A stretch of 64,000 bases of DNA from Coprinus comatus (GCA_034638255.1 JAWPGT010000036.1:124001-188000), one strand, 5' to 3'. Positions 22,336 through 35,358 are shown, numbered from the stretch's first letter. Notes: generated by a model not told the origin, from the letters alone. Program-made: numbers and translations.

Positions 22336-22980
22336 ATTTTAATAACTTTTAATCTAATCTAATCTTTTCCGACCTGCATGTTTACATCTCTATTCTCTCT
22401 ACCGACTCCTAAGTCTATTGATACATTATGATACCTTGTATACTTCTCCAACATCCCCCCCTTTTAAAATGGAAGATCCTAGTAATAAACTACACTAGTG
22501 TAACATTAATCATATAATATTTATTGAATACCTACACATACCTACACCATACCTACTAGGTATTGATGTAGGTATTGGAAATAAGTACTATGGATGTCAA
22601 ATGCATACCAAAATCTACTACATGTGGTTCATGCATGGTACATGGCTACCAGCCATGCCACAGGCATCAAAGCCACCTAGCATGGATCTTACCAGGTACG
22701 TTAAAGTCTAGTATGTTCCGTAAATACATACAAAAAAATAATAGTTTTCTATAGGTATACGACATACCTACTATGGATTCAAGCTAACATACATAAACAT
22801 GTAAAATAACTAGTATTTATTACAGGCCTGTACTTGGAGTCACCAAAAGTGATGTCGCGTCGCAGATTTTCCCACGGACAATCATTGATGTATTACTCTC
22901 CTGCAACTTCGGGAGATAGACAACGAAGTTGAATACATATGGAGTATATTCTACTACAAGATTACCTATAGAATATAATA
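22336..22980. other. AT-rich DNA flanking the transposase
   Basis: No gene. Short TACCTA/TAGGTA motifs recur. Terminal inverted repeats of the neighbouring element could not be fixed by eye. Confidence 0.4.
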
Positions 22981-23923
22981 TTAAAATTGTATATGACCAC
23001 CCCGTGCAGCCAAAACAGCCTTGACACGGTCTGGCATTGTTCCAATGAAATGGTCAACCCGGTCAATTGGTAGCGAGTCCCATGCAGCATGGACTACCAA
23101 CTTTAATTCATCCACAGTGTTTGGTTGATGTTGAAGACCACGTAGGGATGTTTTGAGGATATGCCAGATAGGCTCGATGGGATTTAAATCGGGAGATGAT
23201 GGAGGATGATATGTAAGCAGGATATTTTTAGCTGCAAACCACTTCTTCGACATTTTGCTGATGTGGCTTGGGGCATTATCCTGTTGAAATTTGACATGGC
23301 CCCGGAGTTCATTCATCCTTTTGTAGAAATCAAAAAGATATGGTTCAAGAACTTGTTCTTGGTACCTTTTAGATGTCATTCCTCCACCATGTCCTCCGGA
23401 TAGTCTAACACAACCAAAGCCCCTTCCAACCCTCTATGATACACCCCCACACCATAACTCGTATGCTTGATTGCTTGAAGGTTGGGATAAGACATTCTTC
23501 AAGAAAGGCTTCATTGGGACGACGGGTTACAAAAATACGGCCCTGATGATCATCAAGACAAATATAGCACTCATCAGAATAGATGACACGTCGAAAATTA
23601 GCCATCGATGAGATACTATTGATTCGTGCCCAGTTCAATCGTGCTCGTTTGTGCTCATTCGTAAGGAAAGGTACCCTCAGAGCCACCCTCCGATGGTAGT
23701 TCCCCTCAGCAAGAACCCGCCGCACTGTGCTAACTGAAATTTGTAGTCCAATTTCGTTCACAATTTGTTGAAAGGGTGTGCGGCATTCTTTTCTTGCTGT
23801 ACGAGATAATGGATGAGAATCTCTCTGAATTTCATACTCAAACTTGGTCCAAGCATAACCTGAGAAGTTTAGATCAATTGTGTACGTCTGGTATGGAATG
23901 CAACCTGTGATTGTAGGAGTCAT
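22981..23923 (-). mobile_element. Tc1/mariner (DD34E) transposase, frameshifted relic
   Basis: Two adjacent frames hold one transposase. The first (23923-23405) contains the linker STVRRVLAEGNYHRRVA and the first Asp in VIYSDECYI. The second (23379-22981) contains the second Asp in FQQDNAPSH and the Glu in SPDLNPIEPIW. The second Asp and the Glu are separated by 34 residues, as in Tc1. Between them (about 23380-23410) the expected family sequence is spread over three frames, so at least two indels separate the halves. The N-terminal helix-turn-helix region is missing or rearranged. The product moves DNA by cut-and-paste in intact relatives; this copy should be inactive. Confidence 0.9.
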
Positions 23924-23999
23924 TATTAAAATAATAGACAGTGGCCTCGATACTTACAGGGTTGCGAAAAGGATTAAAAAATGGTTAGACTTAGAAATA

Positions 24000-25746
24000 G
24001 TATTCCAAAACGTCGGATCTTTAAATAGCACACCTGACGTCACACTCATGTCGACTGATGCGGTGTGTGCACCTACCATATATCCAATCAAATCTTACTA
24101 CCCATAACAACAAGTTTCACTCTACGAAGAATTATACAACTTGAAGTTGGAGTGGTTAAGTATAATACTACTATAGTTCAGTAGATAAGGTGTATTATAA
24201 AATCCGCCTTGATATTGAGGGTCACAAACGAGATAGCACTGACACTCTGTTCCTCTGATCTCCCGATCTGTGTTGTACTAGAGTCACCTTCGGATGAGTG
24301 GTAAACCTGGATGTTTCCATCACGATAATGGTGTCGTTGGTTAAGTAGAATCATAAAATAATTGCAGAGCTGCTAGGTTTTTGATTGATTGTAAAAATGG
24401 CTTTACATTTTGCCGAGGACGTATCCACAATAATGGACACAACAGGCGAAACAAATGATTTCAAGCTGAAATAACTCAACTCGCCTAGACAGATATACCT
24501 TCGTACGCTTTGATTCGTGTGAGTATGATGAAAGAAAACCACATATACTGAGCAGGGTACACGTGCTGGAATAGCGATCGATTTTGCAAAATAAAGACCT
24601 ACGATTCAGACGGCTACACAAAGATATGACAATATCAAACTGTCAAAATCACAGCAGAATAACTCGTACAGATGATAGCGTTGGTTTCAACGGTGAGCGT
24701 GAGAATGCGCACAATCCTTTTACTAGTAGCTTTACTTGATCGTTACTTTGTCATCCTCAATAACCGAAAAGTTTGTTACAGAGTTGACAATCAATCTTTC
24801 CAGAAAATTTCCTGAAGATTGGTTCGACTCGGAACTCACGAAATAATCAGTGACCGGAATGACAATGAGATCAATAGTGGCACTTGACACTAACCAGATC
24901 TTCCGATGGATATTAGTGAAAATGTGATACAGGGTTGAGCGGAATAGATTTACGATAATACCAATTCGAAACTCTTTCAGGAAACCAGCTGAGGTTTCGT
25001 TAGGTGCACAACATCTTGAAGTAAGTACTATTGTGGCAATGAAGATTCCAGTTCCGTACGCAAGCAAACAGCAATGACAGCGTCTATCAAATAGTAATCG
25101 CGGAGTAGTGGTACTCGCTCAATTTGTTAGGGTCGCCATAGTTGGATACAAACCAATAAAAGACATCCTCCATCATCAAACATGTTTGAAATGCATCCAA
25201 GACAAAAGCAATATGGAAGAATAATCAACAATAATAGAATAATGATGATGAAATGACGAGTGTAAGACATATTTTCATTGACATGGTACGTACCTGATAA
25301 GTGACTCTCGTACCTGCAGTGTAACTGTATAGCAGATGTATACATGTAGTATACATTTATTTTATGACCATGCATGGTATATACAAGGAAAGTAAGAGAA
25401 ATATATGTTTATCACCAGAATTTTAATTGTCTTCTATGTAGTATAGTATTCTGGTGGACCTAATACCTGTCCATACACATTTGGTGATGCATATATGCTC
25501 AATAGCATAAAAGTAAGCTGCATATATCATGTAGGTATGGTAACAAGGCCAGATGTTTTATTGAATGATTTTAGTACCTGTACTGTGTACATGGTATTTA
25601 CATGTTTAAGCAACAATCTAATGTAATGTCAATTCCGCTCCAACAGGTTAGATGATGGTATATTGTTTTGAAGTGCTCTCATCGCCGTGGATAAGAAAAG
25701 CAGATTGTTGACGAGTTCAAACATTAAGTGACACTGAGTACAACGT
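24000..25746. other. Gene-poor DNA, nothing firmly recognised
   Basis: A 111-codon minus frame (25067-24732) and a short minus frame with a signal-like hydrophobic start (ATG near 25270) are the only coding hints. Neither has a known domain or a splice-supported extension. This may be decayed gene material next to the transposon. Confidence 0.4.
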
Positions 25747-25815
25747 CTTTGTAGTGTAGTGGTATCTTTAATTATCAATTGATGTAAGTAGTGAGAAGTA
25801 TAGGGTTCGATTCCA
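25747..25815 (+). other. tRNA-like relic
   Basis: TAGTGTAGTGGTATC resembles an A box (as in tRNA-Asp or tRNA-Gly) and GGGTTCGATTCC is a good B box. The spacing is tRNA-like, but the T and acceptor stems mispair, so I read it as a tRNA pseudogene or SINE fragment. Confidence 0.35.
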
Positions 25816-27112
25816 GGCTGTTGTAAATAAATTATGTACGTGTGTGTGTATATACCCGAGTCAATATGATGAATAGAAAAAAAAACCAGCATAAGAAAAA
25901 GAAAGATGATAAAGTGAATTAAGACAATAGCAATTTCTTTTGTCAGAATCATTGATAATCTTAAAATCTATATATTCTACATGTATTAGAATATATGACT
26001 TACAAGGTAAACATTTCGAGTGATACATGTATGCTAACCTGAACAGAGATATTTGAAAATATGCAGTAATACCCGAAAGGTAATAATGGTAAACCTTGTG
26101 ACACATGGCAAACAAGGTAACTACATGTATTCTGCATGTATTAAATCGCCCTTTTTGCTGACGCTTAGTTGGTAGGTAACTTGCTCTCCAATAGCGTTGA
26201 TAGCGTCCCAGACATTCTTAATCTTATATAGATAAAGATCTAGATCAGTTTCATTGCTGGTAATAACCAACTCATGGGTGTTACATACAGTATTGGACGC
26301 AATGTATTCCGAACAGCCACCAATTTGGAAGGATTCCTATGAGTTAATAAACTTGTTAAATGGGTGCCATGATAATCGCAAAGAGAGGACGAACATAAGG
26401 CCCGGCGCTACATATTTCTTGGTTGATGATATTTTGACATTCTCGTTCTCATTGTATACTTACTGAAGAGCAATATGATTATTGGGCACTGTAACAATCC
26501 TGGACATGTTGCAGCGAAGGTGCGTAAAATTCTTCTCATGAGATTCTACAAAACCCATGCCTTATAGAACTGCCGCATCACAGTAGAAGAGAAGAGAAGC
26601 GATGACCACGGCCAGCACAGACTTACTACAGTTACTTTTTATACTAGCCTACGAATGGCGTTCCAACCCTGAATTGAAACCTTGAAATGCTGAGGAACAG
26701 AGATATGTTATGTTTCTGCAAAATTTCACACTGATATACAAGAATAAGAATAATGTTGTGCCGGTTGCAAGATAATTTGACCTACCTGGTCCTGTTGGTT
26801 GTTGGACATAAATGTACAATACACTCCAGACAGGTGTACCATCTCGGAATCAACACTAATTGCCTTCGATGTCGTGCACCAAATTCACGTTACGACGAAT
26901 GGGAGAGAAGTAATCAATGGGTAAGGGAACCTGTGTCAATACGCCAACGATCGCGCACCACTGGTAAACCAGAATATATTAATCCAAGGTGACAAATAGA
27001 TTCAAATGCGCAATTTAACTAGGCGAACGATTTCACGGGTAAGGAAAAGAGTGATATGGTATAAATGAATTGGCTGGCATAAAGTTTAAACTCCAAAGAA
27101 AATTAAATGGGG
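25816..27112. other. Gene-poor DNA, nothing recognised
   Basis: Short frames on both strands without domains or coherent introns. Confidence 0.45.
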
Positions 27113-28439
27113 TTATCCAGCAGAATACCGAGGAGGAAGTTCTGTGGCGGAAAACCTCACACCACTATCTTCGTGGCGAATAAAACCGGAAGCTCCTGTA
27201 GGTTGGCGAGTATCCCATCTTGGAAGTAGTGAATCTTCTGACTAAGCCTCTCTGCGAACGGGAGTAAACTGAGGAGGTAGAATAAATGGTTCAAACATAA
27301 GTTCGGGGAAAATGGGTTTCTTAGGCTGTATCCTTTGCCTGCGTCTCCGCACCCACAAGACACCTACAAGGCATCCAAGAAAAATGATGCTTCCAAGAAC
27401 TCCACCAATGATTGCGCCTGTACGATCTGCGGTAGTGCCAGTGTTGTTGGTGTTGGGATTACGGGTTTGTTCTGAAGGACGAAGAGGAGTTGATAGTGGA
27501 AGTGTACCCATTGTTACGTAACAAGTACTCGAGTGAGAGTGGGACTGTTTCATTCGACCCCAAGTATGTGACCTTCAACTCGTGTATACCGAATCAAGCT
27601 CTGGCGAAGTAAAAAATTCTTGGTTTTCTGTTGAGTTTTCATTTTGCTCCCAGAAGAACATGTGAGGAGACCCGCCATCAATGGTGTATTGAGCCGAAGA
27701 GGAGTGTGTTTTGGAAAGCCGAGGGGTCACGTACCATACCAACTAATAGATGACCCTTCAAAGGAGTTGTCAGATGTCAATTTCTTAAATCAAGAGTTTA
27801 TTGACATACCAGTAAAATTGAGTGAGAGGGAAGAATTAGTTTTTTCCGTTACTGCCAACCCATCACCCTTGACCCAGAATGCATCGTACTGGATCACCGG
27901 ATCATTCTGGGATAGGTATATTGTGGCTTCCCGTATTGACGCATTCTCTGGGGGAGTGTACTGAAACATATCGAACCAGAATGTTACGTTGGATGGTCTG
28001 ACCTCCAGTGCGAGGATATGTACAGTAGCAGTGAGATTGTGGTAAAACGAGTCACAAAATGATTGCTGGTTTGCTGGGGGCCTATTAACTCCAGCACGGG
28101 GAAGTGGCATGCCATCAATGAAGCATCGAAAAATAGGTTCCTCAGTGTAAGGAGAGATTAAATCCTTGCTGATTTGTCCATAAGCTGCAATATGGGTTCC
28201 TGTGTTTGTGTACTAAAACACAAGCTGTCTCGTATAGAAGAGCGAATAAGCATACCAGTGAATTCTATACTGACAGAACCATTGGTGTTTGTTCCATGCA
28301 ACGTGTGCTTAAATGCGGTACCACTGTTACCAATACCATCAAGCGCACCACTACTATCTAAAAACCAACCATCTCCCAAGTAAACAAGACTTGGGTCGTT
28401 ATCGTCGACAAAAACATCACGATAGAGATCTTCGTACAT
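27113..28439 (-). pseudogene. Decayed single-pass membrane protein of agaricomycete type
   Basis: The family layout is visible on the minus strand. The extracellular start is VDDNDPSLVY (exon 28439-28256), then ISKDLISPY and FRCFIDG (exon from 28199), then SSISWYGT and YTIDGGSP, then HELKVTYLG. A transmembrane helix follows (GAIIGGVLGSIIFLGCLVGVLW) with RRRRQR after it, and the cytoplasmic end is HEDSGVRFSATELPPRY. Several lesions break it: TGA at 27727-27729, a frame change before YTIDGG, a frame change at about 27588-27592, and in-frame TAG at 27242-27244 before the final 43 codons. Relatives show one helix with Ig-like outer modules and have no known enzymatic role. Sequencing error could explain one lesion but hardly all. 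Confidence 0.75.
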
Positions 28440-29477
28440 CGACTTGTTTGTTTAGCGGAGTAGAGTGGAGAAACGCCCAGATTGGTGAAAACTGGAAACT
28501 AAGAGCAAACACAACATTGTATACGGCAATTCCGATACAAATCATAAAACAGCAGCAGGGCATCGCCCAAACAGAAGCATTGGTCTTCGATCTGCAACGA
28601 AGTAATCACGGGAACAACAAATGTCATGCAAGTGCGCTAGAACCCTAGTGAAAAAAAAAAACTTGATGAGGGAATGTGAGATACTATGTCCAAAAACATA
28701 AGTCTGAGTTAAGTTCTTGTAACTCATGATGAAAGTAAGCTTATACTTAGATTGATGAGTGTGTGAATACATCCTTGAAGTTCTTTCAGACTCCCCAACT
28801 TGGCGGCACTTCTTCATCATCGTGATCCTATTATCATCATACCGGCATACTTTTCATCAATGATATCGAGTTACTAATGATGAAATTACTCTCTCACATC
28901 TTTAAGTAAATTCAACAGTTAGTTTTCTGAAGTTTAGAAAGTCTTTGCAGTGGAAATCGCGTTAGATCGCAAGGATGTGGGTACCATAGAATCCAGAAAT
29001 TAATGATAAATTCATCACTGAACTTTCGCATCCACCATAACTATGTGGTTTAATAGCTGTTGTACGTGCTTTGTAGCAAATGAATTATCTCTGTTATTGG
29101 TACGGCGCGTATTGAATTATTCGATTTCAAAGCAAACTAACTTTGTAGATCATGCCTTATGATCCAAGCCTCTACTATTTAATTTTTAAAGACAGTTCTC
29201 CCAGACAAGAAACGACATAGGTGTAGTCCGTAGATATGCGAAAACAAGGGTGTTTACGATTGACACAAAATAGTGTTTAAAAACGGGAAGGCACAGGGTT
29301 CCTAAGAGTTTGACATGGGCATATTGTTGCAGCACAGATGGATAACCATCAAACATTAGAATATTTAGAATTCTCATGATCCTAAACTAAAATCATAAAC
29401 CAACCAGAGAACAATAAAAAAATATTCCTATCCTAACCCCCCCCCTCCCTCCTCATGATCAAAAGTAAACGACACCC
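28440..29477. other. Intergenic, no gene recognised
   Basis: Upstream of the decayed membrane-protein gene. It may hold an earlier exon with its signal peptide (a hydrophobic stretch near 28490-28560, minus), but I could not join it. Confidence 0.4.
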
Positions 29478-30214
29478 TCACCTACCCCTAAGCGCAGCCG
29501 AATAAGTCCTCTTAGACCCATCCTCAAATTCAATTGCTTCCCAATCATCAACGTCAACATCATCCTCCTGAGGGAAACCAAAACCAAAACTAGTACCCTC
29601 CGGTATATCTTCCAAAACTATCACATCTCTGACTCTCTGCACAACTTCGAATTCTTTTGCGATGCCTTTAAAGAAGAAAGGTAGGAGAAAACGATGTTTT
29701 TAGAAACAACGTTTTTATTGGGATTGGATGGAAGCTTTACCTTTTGGTTTGGCAGGCTTCGCAATCGCCATTAAATCAATAACAATTTCCGTTTTGTTAT
29801 CATTTGTATATGAGACATCGTAATGCTCATCATAGTCGCTATTGTTATCTTCCAATATCGTTGAATTCGTGGGTGTAGTACGAGCGTTGTTGTTATTGGT
29901 ATCATTATTAACGTTCAATGATTTATTTACTAATTCACCACTCATCATAGTCAGATTACGACGTTGAGTTCGTTCTGGATGAGTAGGAAGGTTCAACATT
30001 GAACGATAAGCACGAGTTCCTTGAACTGATTGTGTTCGTTCTAGGACTTGTTTGAATGATGTATTCTCATGTGCGGCTTGCGCTCTAACAGCCTAAAGAT
30101 AAAGTGAAAGAAACAGTGTTAGAACTTCTTTGACCAACCTAAAGATAAGGATATAAAGGCAAACAGTACCTTATTGAAAGCCTTGGTACGGGACATCTTC
30201 TCTGGGCGAACCAT
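29478..30214 (-). CDS. Hypothetical protein of about 194 residues
   Basis: Exons 30214-30170, 30092-29741 and 29665-29478 join in frame with good GT-AG ends. The N-terminus is basic (MVRPEKMSRTKAFNKAVRAQ). The middle is Asn/Thr-rich. The acidic C-terminus, with EDDVDVDDWEAIEFEDGSK, ends in TYSAALRGR. There is no signal peptide, membrane helix or known domain. The basic head and acidic tail resemble small nuclear proteins, but that is a guess. I do not recognise the family. Confidence 0.65.
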
Positions 30215-31311
30215 CGTTATAGTAGTTGAAAAGGGATATATACAAATAGAAATAAGGTATAAAACTGAGAGTAAGAGTTGTTGAACGAGGCTGAACAGCG
30301 AGTGCTGGTGGTGGTGGTGGTAACGAGATAAGTTAGAAAACGAAGTGAAATGTGGCTGGAACTGGTGTTAAGAGCGATAAGAGCTTGGACCAGTTAACCT
30401 TCGATAGGTCCGGTTTATATAGTCCTGTACCTAAAGAGATCCGAGTCACTTCTCTTTGAGGTCGGTGAGTCATTTTCCCCTTGTGGATGTCCTTAGTAAC
30501 ATGTAACATGTCGTTGTCATCACTTCAGAAGGAACGCGCCGGCCAGGTCGAATCTTGACCCATTGTTTCTCGAAATATTTGTACCCCAGAAGTTATGTAG
30601 ATACCAGAAAGCGGTGCCGGGCGGTCAAAACAGGCTGTGATTCATAAATGTCGAACGTTGTATATGAGGAGAGTCACGAATGGCAGGTGATAGTGATTGA
30701 ATTGAGTTATAATCGGAGAGAATATGACCAAGAGTAAATGGACTTGAGTAAGTAATTGTGGTCCTCGCGATTCGGAATGAAGCGACGGTGGACAGGCTGG
30801 CAAGACCCGAACAAGGTACTCCGGGGAAAAACAGAGCCAAACATGTTTCATCATCGATTAATTATCAATGGATGTCAAAAACCCGGGCTCCGGGCCGGTA
30901 CCCCACATTCATTCCCCAAAGACCAACTTGTCTTCTCCATATTTCGTCATTCCTCTACCTCAACGCCTATTGTAGCCACGGAATACACACGGAAAGAACT
31001 CAAATTTAGAACTATTCTAACACATACAATAACAAATGTCATTGCTATTTATACATGATCACATGAACACTATCATTACTATGTACCGTACTGTACACAA
31101 TGCTCAAAAGTGTAAAAGCGTACTAAAGAAGAACGAAGCCGCATAAATAATTTTTAACCACCTACATCCCAAAAAAAAGCCCAAGTGGCAAGAAGGAGAA
31201 GAAATGAATGGCGCCGGTGAAAAAAGAAAGGTAAGTGGTTAAAAAAGAGGTTAGGGATACACTGCTTCAGTTTCGAAAGTGATCGAGTTCGGATATCAAT
31301 TGTTCACCACG
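30215..31311. other. Intergenic, no gene recognised
   Basis: Between the hypothetical gene and the 3' end of the zinc-cluster gene. Overlapping frames near 30625-31058 have no domain. Confidence 0.5.
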
Positions 31312-32911
31312 TTAAGTAACTCCCGGTTTTGCCTTTGGTCTCTTATGTTGACCACGCCTGGATTCTGTTGGATATTCACATTTAAATGCCCTTCTCGCAC
31401 ATTGACTAATAATAAATAAATACAACAATTAAAACCTTTTAAACGAAGTGGTAAAGATAATAGTAAACACTCACTTGCACCTTTGATCCGGATGAGATTC
31501 TGCCGGACGACCACAAGCGATTTTACGTTCTCTACAGAACAAACAAGCCAACCCCAACTTTTTCCCAGTAGAAGTACCAGTCCCAGAACCGTTCGTAGAA
31601 CTCCCAGTAGTTGATTTTCCTATACCAGCCGGAGGAGGTATCTGTTTCGTTTGAGATTGTCGCGCAAGAGGTTTATTTGAAGTTAATTGACCACTGTGAC
31701 TTCCGCCATTACCATTCGAATTTCCGCCACCGCGAATCGAGGTAGGAGTGCGAACTGGAAGTTGAAGTTGAATTTTACCACCTTCTACTATAGCTTCTGA
31801 TGCAGAAGGTGTAGTAATAGAACTAGTTATAGAACCTGTAGTTGACGTTGACGCGGCTCCCGTCCAATCCATTTGAGGTATTAAACTTGCTACCTCTGAG
31901 ATGGTATCCGTTAATTCAGCGATTCTTCGATATTGTTTCTCCCTCGGTTTAGTGCTAGGTCCTTTTTCTCTTCTACGACGGTCAACGTTAATTGATCTCT
32001 TGCTCCGTACAACGATAGAACCTTGCGGTTCGGAGAGTGAAGCCAAGTAAACGAGATTTGCAGATAATTCGGAGTAGTTTGAATGTTGATCGGGTAGTAC
32101 AGAAGCGAGTGAACCTTGGTTATCATCCGCTGGAGCAGGAGAAAGTGGAAGTGGAATGGTTGCGGGGTAATAATTCGGATTCGAATTCGAGGATAGAGGG
32201 ACGAATTGAACGTCGAGAGGAATTTGAGGAAGGAGGGGTTGAAAAGACAGAGTTGGTGGTCTGTAGGAATCCTCGGAGGTAAAAGAAGACATCGACATCG
32301 ACCCTTCTCCTTGTATCAATGACGACGGGGGCTCATAATAATGACCGGTCTCCGAGATATAGATGAATTCTGGGATTTGTGAAGTACTAGAATCACCCTA
32401 AAGAGGTTTCAGGCAATCAGTGTTTATTGAAGGTTGGAAGAAAAGAAAAGAGGATAATACGCACAGGGTAATTAGTTGAGTCTTCGTAAACTCTAGAAGT
32501 AGCATTTTGCCCATTGTAATATGTATCGTCATCAACACTCCACCCTTCTGCCGCATCTCGAAAGCCAACAGAAGCAGGATAGACATTTTGACTGGACTCG
32601 TCGAAGTTTGTGACACCCGCACAATGACAGGTGTTCATAACCTCTCCGCTTTCATCGTAACCGTAACTGACACGGTTGTTATTGTAGAAGGTCTCCTCGA
32701 AAAGAAGATGGTCTAATTAGCCAAGAAAACGCTAATCAATTATCAAATATAATGATACACTCACCGGTATGGCTTCAGTTTGGTACAACGGATACCCACT
32801 GCCATTAGTTGAGTGGCCATAGTCACCTACAATGCCGGCGTACGTATCGTCCACTTGAAATAACTCTCTCTCCCGTGAAAGCCGTTGGTCGTATGGTGTG
32901 ATTATGTTCAT
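31312..32911 (-). CDS. Zn2Cys6 transcription factor with C-terminal zinc cluster
   Basis: The start at 32911 begins MNIITPYDQRLSRE. About four exons run to 31471, and a last exon ends at TAA 31314-31312. The six cysteines of a fungal binuclear zinc cluster are present and split by the last intron: CLFCRERKIAC before it, CNQC and KCEYP after it, followed by a basic tail (RRGQHKRPKAK). These proteins bind CGG-type sites in the nucleus. The cluster sits within the last 60 residues, which is uncommon among fungal regulators in general but seen in an agaricomycete group. No fungal-specific TF middle-homology region is visible. The rest is Ser/Pro/Gln-rich and probably disordered. The second intron donor is uncertain; the frame joins only with a weak donor near 32757. 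Confidence 0.85.
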
Positions 32912-35358
32912 CTCCTCGTAATTGCCTCGCCAACTTGCCGGACGACTGAGGCACCAGAGATAGGGATATGAATGTAAGTAGTAGAGAAATGGTTATCGAT
33001 GAAGGCAAGATGTAGACGTGGAAAACGTTACACAGGAGTTGCAAAGGGAAATAGAGCCAAGAAGTGGAGTAGGATGTATATATAACGACGTGTCCTCAGT
33101 ACCAACGAGGAATAGCCGCTTCTACCACGAGGTTGTCACTTAAAGTCTCATTTGAACTTCAGATCATCATCCTTACTCATCAATGGGGGGGTGGACTTCA
33201 AACAGAAGGTATTTGTGGCAACTGGAAGAATTAGAAGTAAGGTCAAAACCCCCCTTCCCTTCTTGAGGATAACCATGCTCCAGAAATACCATCTTCGGAA
33301 TTCAGAAGTTATATGCATTTCTTGTGGCTGGGTCTATTACGAGAAATTTACGTCGTTGGATAGCTTATCAGTTTGTTTCAGTTGGGTAAGCGTAGGATGC
33401 CAGTATGTGGGTAGCGAATAGGTAGCGAATCCATGAATTCCTCGAGGCCAGCTTTGCTAATCGATATAAGGTAATATTCCTTCCTAACGTGCATTACGAC
33501 GTTTCAGATTCAGAACAGAAGAGAACATCCTGGCGCTGATCGATGTTCACTTCATTCTCCCCAATGCTCCAACCTTGCTTACAAGTAATTGGTCCGGTCA
33601 ATTCATTGCGACCGCCATTGGACAGATACCAATGAGCAAGGTTTATTGATGTATCTGGGGGTCCAACTGTTATGTATATATACTAGGTTTTACTTGATAA
33701 TTCAAACGCCACAGAGAACCCGATACAGGGCCATAGCGGGGATGAATTCAATCTTCGAAGACCCGGTGACCGGCGACCAAGAGATAAGTCAGGTGTTTCA
33801 AGGGAGCGTAGTATTTGGAAGTACTTCAACTGATGTACTAGTAGTCAGTTACTAGTAGCTTTCCCCAAGGCTCTTTCCTACACGTCAGCTGCTGAGGATC
33901 CAATATAGACTCACTACTTAGAGGTGGCTCACTTCATCCACATGTGACGATGATGTATAATGTATTGCTAATTTGGAGAGTGGCGGCCGATACCGATAGT
34001 ACAGAATATACCCTAAATTCTTCATACCGCTACTCGTGTCATTCTAACTTTGAAAGGCAGAAAGAGGAAGAAAAAGGCAGCTTACACAATGCTGTACTCA
34101 TTGGTTTTCAACCTTGTGACCCCATCAACTCAACGGCTTCTAGAAGCCACGTCAGAATCATGTTTTTCCCTTTTCGAGAAACTATTGCAAACACTATCGA
34201 TACATCTGTATCATGAAAGTGATAGGAGTATAACAAAAAATACTTGGTACTTGGTAACCGTATGTTAAGAGGAAATCTCAGGGAATGAACAACGACGCTG
34301 ATAACTATTTCCACTGATTGTTAATCTGTCAATCGGGAGCTCTACAAGTCAAACTTCAAGTAAACGGACCGGGTTCTGAGCGCTGAGCGATGTAATGTAG
34401 TCTGCTGTCATTCATACCTGCCCATGAAGTTCTTGGCATCTCAGAAGAAGCACGTTAATAACATACTTATATATATATATATACTACATCCAAGTAGGTC
34501 CTCGGAGAGATAAAACCTACTTAGGAAATTGATTGTGTATGTTCGTATCCTGAGAATTGAACCTCACAATATACATCAGAAGTCTGGCGAAAATAAAAAT
34601 AAAACAATAACATTGAAGAAAACGGTCTAAATATCTCGTTCTCTCCCTCTATCTTCCTCCCTCTCGTAATGTTGACGGATCTCCCTTAATCTGGCCTAGC
34701 CTTTACACTTTGTCAATAGTAGTTTCTGATAAACGAGGTATGTACTAAAGTTATTAGGATATAATTGGCGACTATAGGAAATGCCCATCATACCCCGTTG
34801 GTGGAGAAAAAAATGATTTGCCTCTAGCAAATCCTCATGAGGTCTTCACAATTTCCAATGCATGATGGTTCCAACCAAGCCTGTATGCGGATCAAGATCT
34901 TTAAAGTTGGACATCGTAGCGGGAGTTTCAATAGGAGTGAGGAAGAGGTGAAAGTATGTTATTGATTTCTTCTAGTACACGTTCAGAAAGTCTTCTCTAA
35001 GTACATAAGTAACAAAAAAAACACTCATAGGTGCATTAGATTACTACATACGATGTATGTACTTAGTACTAGCCTAGATAAGGAAAGGAGACTTCTCGGA
35101 ATATGATATTTCAATAGGTCCAAATCCAATGGTTCTTCCGAACTATAGACTTTTTTGTTCTTTTCACACTCCACCACTTTTGATCTCGAGGAAATTAGGA
35201 ACCGAGAATCGCGATCTTACATAAAATAATAAAAAGATATTGGCGCTAGAAGTCAAGAAGTCAAACATTCCGTTATTGCTGTTTTTCAAGGTGTAAATGT
35301 AGTGTCCAATGTATGTAAACGATACAAAAAAAAACTCGAAATTGCCTATTCAAGTTCT
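32912..35358. other. Long intergenic stretch, nothing recognised
   Basis: About 2.4 kb with only short frames, AT runs near 34471-34486 and no domain. It is probably the promoter of the zinc-cluster gene plus decayed DNA. Confidence 0.5.

Noticed and set aside
22840..24070. Terminal inverted repeats of the Tc1/mariner relic (AGTGATGTCG-type against AGTGTGACGTCA-type)
   Set aside because: The match is short and partial; I could not fix both ends or a target duplication.
25747..25815. Functional tRNA gene
   Set aside because: A and B boxes are good, but the T and acceptor stems do not pair.
27644..27964. Plus-strand frame of 106 codons
   Set aside because: Antisense shadow of the decayed membrane-protein gene, whose family blocks read on the minus strand.
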